A stretch of DNA of 64,000 nucleotides from positions 115,940 to 179,939 of the forward strand of contig JBBQKI010000001.1 of assembly GCA_038326725.1 (NCBI GenBank), read 5' to 3'. Below the pieces are notes generated by a model that worked only from the letters and a program-made list of their open reading frames with translations, did no database searches and had not been told where the DNA came from. Positions 51,503-60,203 of the stretch are shown here, piece by piece. The stretch comes from JBBQKI01 sp038326725 (lineage in GTDB: Bacteria; Bacteroidota; Bacteroidia; Flavobacteriales; Flavobacteriaceae). Every line of letters starts with the position of its first letter. The first letter of the stretch is position 1. The translations under genes were made by a program, and so were the position numbers.

Positions 51503-52176
51503 TAAAATTTTTCCGCTTTTTGGCAAAAATCACATTTTGGTTCATCGTTATCAGCGTCCTGTGGGTGTTGCTTTACAAATTTGTTCCCGTGCCCTATACT
51601 TCGCTTATGGCGATCCGTTCTTTTGAGGCTGAAGGCGAACATGAAACAAAACATGATTGGGTGTCCATTGAGGAAATTTCCCGATACCTACAATTGGCGG
51701 TGATATGTTCCGAAGACCAAATCTTTGTGGAGCACAACGGTTTTGACCGGAAAGCAATTGAAAAAGCATATGAAAGTAATAAAAAAGGGAAAAAATTGCG
51801 AGGAGGGAGTACCATTTCCCAACAGACGGCAAAGAACGTTTTTTTGTGGCCCCAGCGTAGTTGGCTTCGTAAAGGGCTGGAAACTTGGTTTACTTTTTTG
51901 ATCGAAACCCTTTGGAGCAAAGAGCGGATTATGGAGGTTTACTTGAACAGCATCGAAATGGGGAATGGGATTTATGGGGCAGAGGCAGCCGCCCAGGCTT
52001 GGTTCAACAAACCGGCAGCAAAACTCAGCCGCGATAATGCCACGGCCATTGCAGCCATCATTCCCAACCCACGAAAATATCGCGCGAACCCACCCGGTCC
52101 TTACGTGCAACGCCAAAAGAACTGGATTGCCCGGCAAATGCGGTATTACGGGCCGTTTACGCTTTATGGGAAATAG
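51499..52176 (+). CDS. mtgA: monofunctional peptidoglycan transglycosylase
   Basis: A 225-aa GT51 glycosyltransferase that polymerises lipid II glycan chains at the inner membrane. One N-terminal transmembrane helix (about residues 9-29). The catalytic glutamate is in CSEDQIFVEHNGFD (Glu72), and LRGGSTISQQTAKNVFLW and SKERIMEVYLNSIEMGNGIYG are intact. Start ATG 51499 overlaps the preceding gene's stop (ATGA); the longer upstream frame reads through the oxidoreductase in another frame and was rejected. Confidence 0.96.
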   Translation: MIKFFRFLAKITFWFIVISVLWVLLYKFVPVPYTSLMAIRSFEAEGEHETKHDWVSIEEISRYLQLAVICSEDQIFVEHNGFDRKAIEKAYESNKKGKKLRGGSTISQQTAKNVFLWPQRSWLRKGLETWFTFLIETLWSKERIMEVYLNSIEMGNGIYGAEAAAQAWFNKPAAKLSRDNATAIAAIIPNPRKYRANPPGPYVQRQKNWIARQMRYYGPFTLYGK

Positions 52177-52224
52177 TGGGTAGTGGGAAAATGAAAATCC
52201 ACGGATTAATAAAATCATTCAATT

Positions 52225-52620
52225 TTACTTCGCCAAAACCCCTTCAACCTCCATTATCGGGATTTCTACGAGGTCTTTATCAGAAATGCTGCCAGCTTCA
52301 AAAATAAAGCGGCGTTCAAAAAGTTTCCCTTCCTCAAAAAATGTAACCCAATATTCATTTGTCAAACCTAAAACTTCGCTGGAAATTAACTCGATTTTTG
52401 AAAAAGTTTTGGGTTCAAGGTCTCCCAGACCGTGGCGGAGGGTAGAAGTTTTTTGTTCGGCACTTTTGCCGCGGGACATAACCAAAACGGTTTCAATAAT
52501 TTTTCCACGGTTATTTATGAGATACACGTACCGATTCTGCGACAGAAACTCTTTGTCCCATTCTTTTACTGCGGCAATATAAACATCATTGGCAACCGGA
52601 AATTCAATGTCCTTGCGCAT
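52225..52620 (-). CDS. conserved hypothetical protein
   Basis: A 131-aa soluble protein with no signal peptide or transmembrane segment and no domain recognised by eye. It opens MRKDIEFPVANDVYIAAVKEW and seems to be alternating beta and short helix. Its neighbours on the minus strand are a tiny membrane protein and pheS, and its start is 4 nt from the end of the small protein gene. The spacing suggests pheS, the small gene and this gene may share a transcript. Confidence 0.65.
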   Translation of the reverse strand: MRKDIEFPVANDVYIAAVKEWDKEFLSQNRYVYLINNRGKIIETVLVMSRGKSAEQKTSTLRHGLGDLEPKTFSKIELISSEVLGLTNEYWVTFFEEGKLFERRFIFEAGSISDKDLVEIPIMEVEGVLAK

Positions 52621-52623
52621 TAT

Positions 52624-52788
52624 TTAGCCCTTCCTTTTTTTCCATAATATCCAAGCTGCTAAAAGCGCCAGTACCATAACCCCAAGCATTATTGCCCCAA
52701 AAATAAACTCGATGGCGGCGATAATAAACGTAAAATAAATAATGGCAATTGCAATAACCATTACCAAAATTATGACAATTGCTTTCAT
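52624..52788 (-). CDS. tiny membrane protein (54 aa)
   Basis: A short frame read on the minus strand, ATG at 52786-52788 (or an in-frame ATG at 52797, adding MKT), stop TAA at 52624. It encodes MKAIVIILVMVIAIAIIYFT, then two closely spaced hydrophobic stretches covering most of the protein, and a basic tail WKKRKG. Such a two-helix hydrophobic protein with a positive C-terminus is typical of small membrane proteins. It lies 4 nt before the following gene and 47 nt after pheS. Function unknown. Confidence 0.6.
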   Translation of the reverse strand: MKAIVIILVMVIAIAIIYFTFIIAAIEFIFGAIMLGVMVLALLAAWILWKKRKG

Positions 52789-52834
52789 AGTTTTCATTTA
52801 AATTAAAAACACTGCCCCTCGTGTTTGTGGGACT

Positions 52835-53851
52835 TTATACACTTTTAAACTGTTCCAAAAACCTAACATCGTTTTCGCTGAACATACGGATATCGGGGAT
52901 TTGGTGCAACAAAAGGGCGATTCGGTCTATCCCCATCCCGAAGGCAAACCCAGAATATATTTCGGGATCGATGCCGCAGTTTTTCAACACGTTCGGATCC
53001 ACCATGCCGCACCCCATAATTTCGAGCCAACCTGTTCCTTTTGTCATTTTATAGTCAGTTTCTGTTTCCAATCCCCAATAAACATCAACCTCAGCACTTG
53101 GTTCGGTGAAAGGGAAATAGGAAGGCCGAAGGCGTATTTTGGATTTTCCGAACATTTCGGTGGTGAAATATTGCAACGTTTGTTTCAAATCTGCAAAACT
53201 TACATCCTTGTCCACATACAGGCCTTCAACTTGGTGAAAGAAGCAGTGCGAGCGGGCCGAAATGGCTTCGTTCCTATAAACCCTGCCAGGCGAAATGGTG
53301 CGGATGGGGGGCTTGTTTTCCTCCATATAGCGAACCTGCACCGATGAAGTATGTGTGCGCAAAAGAAGGTCCGGGTTTGTCTGTACAAAAAAAGTATCCT
53401 GCATATCGCGGGCCGGATGGTATTCCGGGAGGTTCAAAGCGGTAAAATTATGCCAGTCGTCCTCGATTTCCGGGCCTTCGGAAACATTGAACCCGATGCG
53501 GGAAAATATATCGATGATTTTATTTTTAACTATGGAAATAGGGTGGAGAGAGCCCAAAGCTACGGGTTCGCCGGGACGGGAAAGATCGCCGTAAATGCCA
53601 AGGGTTTCTTGTTTGCTTTCAAGGGTTTCCTTCAAAAAATCTAATTTGTTTTGGGCGGTATTTTTAAGCGAGTTTATCACCTGCCCGAATTCCTTTTTTT
53701 GGTCGTTCGGCACGGTTTTGAAGGCATCAAAAAAATCGGTAAGCAAGCCTTTTTTCCCCAAATATTTTATACGGAAGTTTTCAATTTCTTCAGCAGTGGT
53801 GGCTGAAAAAGCTTCAACTTCGGCAAGGTGTTTTTTAATGGTTTCGATCAT
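52835..53851 (-). CDS. pheS: phenylalanine--tRNA ligase alpha subunit
   Basis: A 338-aa class II synthetase alpha chain; the beta chain PheT is not in this window. An N-terminal coiled coil (about residues 1-85) is followed by the catalytic domain with HPISIVKNKIIDIF, FFVQTNPDLLLRTHTSSVQ (motif 2 area), GRVYRNEAISARSHCFFHQVEGL and motif 3 GFAFGMGIDRIALL. Length and order are normal. Short genes of unknown function lie on both sides. Confidence 0.97.
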   Translation of the reverse strand: MIETIKKHLAEVEAFSATTAEEIENFRIKYLGKKGLLTDFFDAFKTVPNDQKKEFGQVINSLKNTAQNKLDFLKETLESKQETLGIYGDLSRPGEPVALGSLHPISIVKNKIIDIFSRIGFNVSEGPEIEDDWHNFTALNLPEYHPARDMQDTFFVQTNPDLLLRTHTSSVQVRYMEENKPPIRTISPGRVYRNEAISARSHCFFHQVEGLYVDKDVSFADLKQTLQYFTTEMFGKSKIRLRPSYFPFTEPSAEVDVYWGLETETDYKMTKGTGWLEIMGCGMVDPNVLKNCGIDPEIYSGFAFGMGIDRIALLLHQIPDIRMFSENDVRFLEQFKSV

Positions 53852-53874
53852 AATTTTTCCTGAAATTCATTTTT

Positions 53875-54231
53875 CTATTGAATCACTTCCCTTTCAACAA
53901 AATACTGCACAATCGCCTCCTTCATCAAAACGCTCTGTTCGCCAGCTTTTAGGGGCGGCAACTGTTCCAGTACAGTATAATGTGGCCAGCCTTCTTGATC
54001 AAAATAATCGAAGGCGTAATAGCCAAATGGTTCCAGCAGCCTGCAAATGGCAATGTGCATCAGGTTCAATTTTTCGTCTTTTTTGAATTTCCGGTGCAGT
54101 TGGCCCAGCTCCTGCACGCCCACCAAATAAATGATGGCGTCCAGATCCAGCTTTTCGCCATAGGCAAAGCGGTTGCCGAGCATGGCCACCACTGCTTCCC
54201 ACCGTTCCTTTAATTGTTCGTCGCGAGCCAT
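53875..54231 (-). CDS. conserved hypothetical protein
   Basis: A 118-aa protein starting MARDEQLKERWEAVVAMLGNRF. It is soluble and helical, with several aromatic residues near the middle (FGYYAFDYFDQEGWPHY). No domain is recognised. It lies 23 nt upstream of pheS on the same strand, so it may be in one transcript with it. The open frame with clear codon bias over 357 bp supports a real gene. Confidence 0.65.
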   Translation of the reverse strand: MARDEQLKERWEAVVAMLGNRFAYGEKLDLDAIIYLVGVQELGQLHRKFKKDEKLNLMHIAICRLLEPFGYYAFDYFDQEGWPHYTVLEQLPPLKAGEQSVLMKEAIVQYFVEREVIQ

Positions 54232-54332
54232 TTGATAAAATTAATTGGCTGTAAAGATACATTTTACAATTCTGAATTATGAATTCAGAATTTAGAATTT
54301 GGAAAATGGTATATTTATGAAAATTTTCAAAA

Positions 54333-54872
54333 ATGAACACACTGGATATTGTACTTGCACTTATTCTTATCATCGCTTTTTTCGTGGGTTTTAGCAGGGG
54401 TTTTCTGCTTTCTTTGGCCTCTTTGGTTGGTGTAATTGTCGGGGTTTACGGGGCTTTTTATTTTTCCGACTATGTGGCCCGCCCCCTCACTTCATGGTTC
54501 CACATGAGCGCTGAAACCACCCATTTGATTGCATTTATAATCACCTTTTTCCTTATTGCCCTTATTTTTTCAATCATCGGGAATTTACTCACAAAAGTGG
54601 CGGATTTTGCAATGTTGGGAATTTTCAACAAAATTTTGGGAGCCGTTTTTAATGTCTTGAAATATGCCTTTATACTCAGTGTGCTTTTTATGTTTTTAAA
54701 TAATTCCAATTACCAAAACCAATTTATTGAAGACAATAAAGCAGGCTCCGCCCTTTATATCCCTATAGCAGTAATTGTGCCTTTGGTCTTGCCACAAATT
54801 TTGGAAGAGATTGAAAGTTGGGAAACCGAAAGGGAAGATTCAAGTCCCGAAGTTATTTTAGAAGAAAATTAA
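54333..54872 (+). CDS. CvpA family protein
   Basis: A 179-aa inner-membrane protein with four transmembrane segments in the first 150 residues (MNTLDIVLALILIIAFFVGFSRGF at the start; SLASLVGVIVGVYGAFYF; IFSIIGNLLTKVADF). The GFSRGFLLSLASL stretch is the CvpA signature. CvpA is linked to colicin V export and membrane or cell-wall homeostasis. A charged C-terminal tail ends in acidic residues. It ends 12 nt from the convergent SulP gene end. Confidence 0.9.
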   Translation: MNTLDIVLALILIIAFFVGFSRGFLLSLASLVGVIVGVYGAFYFSDYVARPLTSWFHMSAETTHLIAFIITFFLIALIFSIIGNLLTKVADFAMLGIFNKILGAVFNVLKYAFILSVLFMFLNNSNYQNQFIEDNKAGSALYIPIAVIVPLVLPQILEEIESWETEREDSSPEVILEEN

Positions 54873-54883
54873 AAGCACACTAT

Positions 54884-56665
54884 CTAAACTATATCTTTTA
54901 CATGGTTTTGTACATACATTATCGCTTCCCTGAAGGTTTTAAAAATTCGTTCATCGGGAACTAAATTTGGGATGATTTCAATACGCTCCATCATCATTCG
55001 GGGCTGTGGTTGCAAATTTTCCAACATTGGTTTTACCCCTCTCTCACTTAGGTTCATCAACACCTCTTCCATGGCATATAGTCCGGATTGGTCTATATAT
55101 GACGTATTGCCCATGCGAATGATAACGTGGGTAGAAGTTTCCGGGATTTCCATAGCCAAAAGCTGAAAATCCGAAGTATACCCAAAAAACAAAGGACCCT
55201 CCAATCTTTTTATGTAAACTTCCTCTTTTAGGTTTTTTGGAAACTTGGATTCATCATCCCAAGCCGTATCCCACTCTTTGGAACCTCCAAGAGGCACTAC
55301 TTTGGAATGTCCGGCCGTAACATCGCCGATTTTTTTCATAAAAATAAGGGAAGCCAAAACCAGCCCAATGCCCACGGCATAAACCAAGTTCCAAAATACT
55401 GAAAGCAATAATACAACTAGCATAATAATTATTTCCCCCTTCTGCATTTTTGGCACGGCCTTTAACCCTTTATAATCCATAACCCCAATCCCCACAGTTA
55501 TTAAAATTCCCGCCAGCACCGCGGCAGGAATTTGTGATGCCACAGGCCCCAATGCCAATAATATCAATAAAAGCAAAACGCCCGCGATCATCCCAGAAAG
55601 TTTTGTGGTTCCTCCGGCCTTTATGTTGACAACGGTCCGAATGGTGGCTCCCGCCCCGGGGATTCCTCCAAAAATGGCCGCAATACTATTCCCAATTCCC
55701 TGCCCCAAAAGTTCGCGGTTAGGGTTGTGCTTGGTTTTTGTAACGTTATCTGCCACCACCGATGTTAGAAGGGAATCTATGGCCCCCAAAAAGGCGAGGG
55801 ACAAAGCGGCAAAAATATAAGGTGAAATTTGATCGATGCTGAAATTGGTGAACATATCAAAATGTGGAAGCGGGAATCCACCCGGTATTTCCTGAATTGG
55901 GCGATAATCCAAATTCAAAAAATAAGCCCCACCCGATACTACCACTAGGGCAACTAAAGAACTGGGAACAATGCTCGTAATTTTCGTAAAGCCATAGATT
56001 ATAAAAATGGTTAATGTTGCCAAAATGAATTCCAACCAATTGATATTTGAAATTGCGCGGGGCAAAACTTTAATGGATCCGTAAACCCCTGAAGTTTCAT
56101 TTTTGGCCAAGGTTTCGGCTTGGGCAAGGATATCTTTTTCAGAAATTGTTTCGGCCTTTACAACGGATTCGCTAAAATTTTGAAGCGTTAATGTGCCTTT
56201 GCCAGCTTCGTCGGCCAATATTTTGTTGAGCAATATTTCTTCGGCCTTTGGCTTGAATTTTTCTATATATTCACGATCATCAACCGTATAATATCCCAAT
56301 ATGGGAAGCAATTGGGTTATTAAAATGATAACCCCAATAGCTGTCATAAACCCAGATACCACTGGATATGGGATATACTTTATGTATTTGCCGACCCCGC
56401 TTAAACCCAAAACGATTTGCATTAAACCCGCCATCAAGAAAACCAATAAAATATAGGGAAGGGCTTTTTCCAAACTACCCTCATTGGCAGCAATAATGCC
56501 AGCAATAACTACCATCGAAATGGCCGTCATGGGAGCTGTGGGTCCGGAAATTTGAGTATTGGTACCGCCGAAAAGGGATGCAAAAAACCCGATGAAAATT
56601 GCACCATAAAGCCCAGCATCGGGTCCCATCCCGGATTGTACACCAAAGGCTAGCGCAAGTGGCAA
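54884..56665 (-). CDS. SulP family anion transporter with STAS domain (start uncertain)
   Basis: A 593-residue frame encodes about 11 transmembrane helices, PVVSGFMTAIGVII, ALVVVSGGAYFLNL and TIRTVVNIKAGG motifs, and a C-terminal STAS domain (about residues 470-593, YIDQSGLYAMEE). Substrate could be sulfate, bicarbonate or another anion. The coordinate 56665 is the first canonical (TTG) start. However, the conserved family N-terminus IKIFSNLKGNLFGGITAG continues upstream in frame to 56728 without ATG, GTG or TTG, and a TAA lies at 56741-56743. An ATC (56726-56728) or ATT (56732-56734) start is therefore possible. Confidence 0.85.
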   Translation of the reverse strand: MPLALAFGVQSGMGPDAGLYGAIFIGFFASLFGGTNTQISGPTAPMTAISMVVIAGIIAANEGSLEKALPYILLVFLMAGLMQIVLGLSGVGKYIKYIPYPVVSGFMTAIGVIILITQLLPILGYYTVDDREYIEKFKPKAEEILLNKILADEAGKGTLTLQNFSESVVKAETISEKDILAQAETLAKNETSGVYGSIKVLPRAISNINWLEFILATLTIFIIYGFTKITSIVPSSLVALVVVSGGAYFLNLDYRPIQEIPGGFPLPHFDMFTNFSIDQISPYIFAALSLAFLGAIDSLLTSVVADNVTKTKHNPNRELLGQGIGNSIAAIFGGIPGAGATIRTVVNIKAGGTTKLSGMIAGVLLLLILLALGPVASQIPAAVLAGILITVGIGVMDYKGLKAVPKMQKGEIIIMLVVLLLSVFWNLVYAVGIGLVLASLIFMKKIGDVTAGHSKVVPLGGSKEWDTAWDDESKFPKNLKEEVYIKRLEGPLFFGYTSDFQLLAMEIPETSTHVIIRMGNTSYIDQSGLYAMEEVLMNLSERGVKPMLENLQPQPRMMMERIEIIPNLVPDERIFKTFREAIMYVQNHVKDIV

Positions 56666-56817
56666 AGCGACGATTCCTGCAGTAATCCCGCCAAAAAGGT
56701 TGCCTTTTAAATTTGAGAATATTTTGATAAGAATGGAATATTAAGGTTGGAAATTGGTTTTCAATAATTTCAAAATTATGAATACCATTTTTATCAGGTG
56801 TTAATTAAATATTAAAC

Positions 56818-57585
56818 CTACAACTGTTTGAGGCCTGAAAGTGGCATCCAGCCATCCTTTCCGTCTTCCAACTTAATCCTCGCCCAATCGCCTTCCTTGG
56901 AAATGATTTGAACTTTGGTCCCTTCGTGCAACAAAAAAGCGGAAGTGCTGCCCATGTTTGGCTCGCTTTTTATCTCTATTTCTTCAGCAAAAACAATTGC
57001 CGGTGTGTTGTTTTTAAAATCAGCGTAGGTTAAAAAAGCCATTGTAAAAGAAACAACCACTATTAAAACAGAAAGAAGCGAACCGGAAAAAAGCAGTCGC
57101 TTCCTTTTCTCGGAAAACGAAAAATAATATACCAGGAATAAAGTGGCAAAAATAATTGCGAAAACAACCGAGAGTAAAGCCCAGCCATTAAATGTAAAAA
57201 CCCCCGAAACTGTGGAATACCATTTTGAAAAGATGGTTTTTGGCAATGGCTCTATGGCATCTATCCGTGCATTTTCAGCAAAGGCGAGGTTGTTTTTTAT
57301 ATCGCTGTCGTTCGGGGAAAGCTGTAATGCTTTTTCATAATAATAAATACTTTCGCCAATATTGTTAAGCTTATAATGGGCATTCGCCAAATTAAAATAA
57401 ATGGCCCCGGAATGCTCTCCATTTTCCAATATTTTATTCCAGGCAGCCCTAGCTTCTTGGAAGTTTCCGTTTTTATAGCTTTCTTTTCCTTCTTCAAAAA
57501 GGCTTTCATTTTGTGCAAATGCATTTAAGCCATTAAAATAAAGCAGGATGAAAACCAAGGATTTTATGATTGCTGAATTTTTCAC
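56818..57585 (-). CDS. batE: BatE-like TPR/SH3 protein
   Basis: A 255-aa exported protein. Signal peptide 1-25 (..NAFAQ), then two TPR repeats (about residues 30-105, FEEGKESYKNGNFQEARAAW, GAIYFNLANAHYKLNN), two transmembrane helices (about 130-152 and 165-187), and a C-terminal SH3-like domain (about 195-255, PNMGSTSAFLLHEGTKV). This matches the last gene of bat operons. It overlaps batD by four bases. The role is in oxygen-stress/aerotolerance-linked envelope function, known only in outline. Confidence 0.85.
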   Translation of the reverse strand: MKNSAIIKSLVFILLYFNGLNAFAQNESLFEEGKESYKNGNFQEARAAWNKILENGEHSGAIYFNLANAHYKLNNIGESIYYYEKALQLSPNDSDIKNNLAFAENARIDAIEPLPKTIFSKWYSTVSGVFTFNGWALLSVVFAIIFATLFLVYYFSFSEKRKRLLFSGSLLSVLIVVVSFTMAFLTYADFKNNTPAIVFAEEIEIKSEPNMGSTSAFLLHEGTKVQIISKEGDWARIKLEDGKDGWMPLSGLKQL

Positions 57586-59351
57586 CGTATTTGTTTATCA
57601 ATATTTGAAATTACGTTTGAAGCATTATTATAATCGGCCTGCACCGTCCCCGTGGAAGCGGAGGCATATCTTGAAAATTCACAGTTTTTGAGAAGTGTAA
57701 TAAATTCTGAAACCACGTTTTCTTCAACATTCCTTTCTTTTAACAATCTTGAAATATGCTCTTTGGACATTTCGGATGTTTCAAGGGTTAGTTTTGCTTT
57801 TAGGTAATTGTGCAGGGCACGTTCCAGTGCATCATAAAATGCAGTTGGGTTCGCAATATTCTTTTTGGCTTCCGACAGGTATTTTTTTGCGAGTCTGTCT
57901 GCCTTCCGAAGTTTATTACCTTCCACGTCTGTTAGTCTTTCTTTTCGCTTTTTCCCAACCAAAATAAACAAGGGAATCAAAAGAAAAGATCCGCCCAATA
58001 ACGACCAAAATAATGGAGAATTGAAAAAAGGGCTTTGCGCGATGGGCTCTAAATCTGATTCGGTTTTTATGTATTTAAATTGCTCTTCCGAAAGCACCAC
58101 AGGTTTTTTTTTGGAGTTGGAACCGTTCGCATTTCCAGAAGTCGCTGGACCACCTTCCACTTCGATGATGATTTCTTTGGAGGTAATGGTTTTATATTGT
58201 TCCGTTGTCGGGTCGAAAAATGAAAAGGTTAGGGGCAGTATTGGATAGGTGCCCTTAAACTGTGGCACCACGGTATAGTTTTCCGTTATCGAACCCTGCA
58301 GTCCCTGTAAAGTAGTTGTTACGCTTTCATCTCGTTCGGGGTCGTACACTTCCAAGGAGCTCGGTAGTTTCAGGTCCGGCAAGTCGAAGAGTTTTAAATT
58401 TCCTTTTCCTGAAATTTTTACTCCGAGTTGTAAAGATTCATTGGTGTTCAAATTGGTTTTATCTGTAGAAACATCAAACTTAAAATCCCCAACCGCCCCG
58501 TTGAAATCATCTGGTTTTCCTTTTTCTGGTAAGGGTTTTACTTGAATTGTCCGGTTTCCGGCAGAAATCGTTTTGTTCACTCTTTCCATTAACCGCCGCC
58601 CAAAAAAGTCTTGCCGATTTCCAGGAACATCAATGGGGACATCGAGTGTTAAAGGTTCAATATTCAGTTTTCCTGTTTTTTGGGGATAAAGTACCGTGGT
58701 TCGCAAGATTACGTAGCGATAATCCTCGCCTTGATATTTTCCTTCATAAATTTTGAAATTCCCTTGACTATCAATATTCTGACTCCAGAAATCGGCATAC
58801 TTTGGAGTGTCAATTTCGCGCCAGCTACTGGTAATGCTCACGTCGTGGGAAACATACATTTTATAGGTAACCGTTATTGCCTCATTTAAAAACGGATTCG
58901 CATTTGAAAGTTCCGCCACCAAATGCACTTTTTCCGAAGCCACATATTCTGCATTGTTACCATCTGTGGGCGTGTCTACAGCTGAAGTAACTTTTATGGA
59001 AACGGGAGGTGATTTATAAATTTCTCCATCAATCTCAATGGTGGCTTGCCCAATAGTGAATGTACCCGTTGCTTGGGGCGATAAAAAATAGGAATATGTT
59101 TTTGAAAAGTTGCGTTTCCCGTTGATGTAAGAATTGCTGATAGCTTGATTGGGCCCACCCACCACACGGAAATTGGAAAAAGAAGGCGGGTTGAAGTTAT
59201 CGCCATCCATGTTCATCTCAAAATCCACGCGCAAACGCTCATTAATCCCCAAAGTTTTTTTGCTCACTTTAGCATTGAATTCCACTTGGGCCGAAAGAAC
59301 GCCAAAGTTGAAAACAAAAACCATAAAAATTAACAAATGTTTTATTTTCAT
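57582..59351 (-). CDS. batD: BatD family protein
   Basis: A 589-aa exported protein with signal peptide 1-21 (..VLSAQ). The long periplasmic region holds repeated beta-sandwich-like segments (LNTNESLQLGVKISG, TITSKEIIIEVEGG), then one transmembrane helix (about residues 445-465) and a cytosolic helical tail with ALERALHNYLKAKL. This is the BatD oxygen-tolerance domain layout. It overlaps batC by one base and batE by four, so it is translated in step with both. Confidence 0.9.
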   Translation of the reverse strand: MKIKHLLIFMVFVFNFGVLSAQVEFNAKVSKKTLGINERLRVDFEMNMDGDNFNPPSFSNFRVVGGPNQAISNSYINGKRNFSKTYSYFLSPQATGTFTIGQATIEIDGEIYKSPPVSIKVTSAVDTPTDGNNAEYVASEKVHLVAELSNANPFLNEAITVTYKMYVSHDVSITSSWREIDTPKYADFWSQNIDSQGNFKIYEGKYQGEDYRYVILRTTVLYPQKTGKLNIEPLTLDVPIDVPGNRQDFFGRRLMERVNKTISAGNRTIQVKPLPEKGKPDDFNGAVGDFKFDVSTDKTNLNTNESLQLGVKISGKGNLKLFDLPDLKLPSSLEVYDPERDESVTTTLQGLQGSITENYTVVPQFKGTYPILPLTFSFFDPTTEQYKTITSKEIIIEVEGGPATSGNANGSNSKKKPVVLSEEQFKYIKTESDLEPIAQSPFFNSPLFWSLLGGSFLLIPLFILVGKKRKERLTDVEGNKLRKADRLAKKYLSEAKKNIANPTAFYDALERALHNYLKAKLTLETSEMSKEHISRLLKERNVEENVVSEFITLLKNCEFSRYASASTGTVQADYNNASNVISNIDKQIR

Positions 59352-60202
59352 TACCAGTCTTTATTCGAATTTACTTTTGCACCCTTTTGCTTTTGGGCAT
59401 TAACTTTTTCCTGAACTTTTTCCTCTTCGTTATTCATGGCTTCCAGCAAACTTTGTATCTGCTGGGGCGAAAGCTGTCCCGGAACAGGTTGCTGTTGTTG
59501 GGGCTGTTCTTCTTCATCGCCATCTTTGGGCTGTTGAGGCTTTTCATTTTCGCCTTTGTTCTCGTCTTCCTTATCTTCCGGTTCGCCCTCGTTGTTTTCT
59601 TTTTCCTGCTCTTTTTCTTTCTCTTTTTCCTCGTTTTCTTTTTTATCCTTACCGCCTCCACCATCGTCCTGTGGTGGGTTTTTCTCTAACATATCCTTCG
59701 CTAGGGCTAAATTATAACGGGTTTCATCATCCGTTGGATTATTCCGCAACGCATTTTTATAGGCATCAACGGCGGCAGCATAATTTTTTTCGTTCATGAA
59801 CGTGTTGCCCAAGTTATGGAATGCCTTGTGTTTTTCAGCCTTTTTGGTTGCCACAGTAGCAGCTTGTTTAAATCGTAATTGGGCTTCGGCGTTTTTTTCT
59901 TTTTTATAATAGGCGTTTCCCAAATTGTATTTTCCTGTTTCGTTTTCAGGGTTTAAGGAAATGGCTTTGCGATAATCTGCCTCAGCGGCCGGAAATTGTT
60001 CCTTTTGAAGTAGAAGGCTGGCCTCGGACAAATAATTTTTGGATTGACGAAGTTCCTTTTCTTTCGTTTTGTCTTCTTGCGAAATGGCAGTTATCGAAAA
60101 AAAGAAAAAGCCGATTAAAAAGGGTAAAACATTTTTGGCTCTTAAAAAGAACCGGCTGTTTGTAAACTTTTCGAGAAAAAACATATTATTTTTAAAATCC
60201 AT
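59351..60202 (-). CDS. batC: BatC-like TPR protein
   Basis: A 283-aa protein. The start chosen is ATG 60202, 1 nt after the batB stop and with AAGGAAG upstream; an ATG at 60220 overlapping batB is possible. A signal or anchor segment (about residues 22-42) precedes three TPR repeats (about 60-170). The C-terminal part is an acidic Glu/Lys-rich linker (KENEEKEKEKEQEKENN), then a PQQQQPVPGQLSPQQIQSLL region and a basic end. The TPR part matches BatC. Confidence 0.85.
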   Translation of the reverse strand: MDFKNNMFFLEKFTNSRFFLRAKNVLPFLIGFFFFSITAISQEDKTKEKELRQSKNYLSEASLLLQKEQFPAAEADYRKAISLNPENETGKYNLGNAYYKKEKNAEAQLRFKQAATVATKKAEKHKAFHNLGNTFMNEKNYAAAVDAYKNALRNNPTDDETRYNLALAKDMLEKNPPQDDGGGGKDKKENEEKEKEKEQEKENNEGEPEDKEDENKGENEKPQQPKDGDEEEQPQQQQPVPGQLSPQQIQSLLEAMNNEEEKVQEKVNAQKQKGAKVNSNKDW

Positions 60203-60203
60203 T

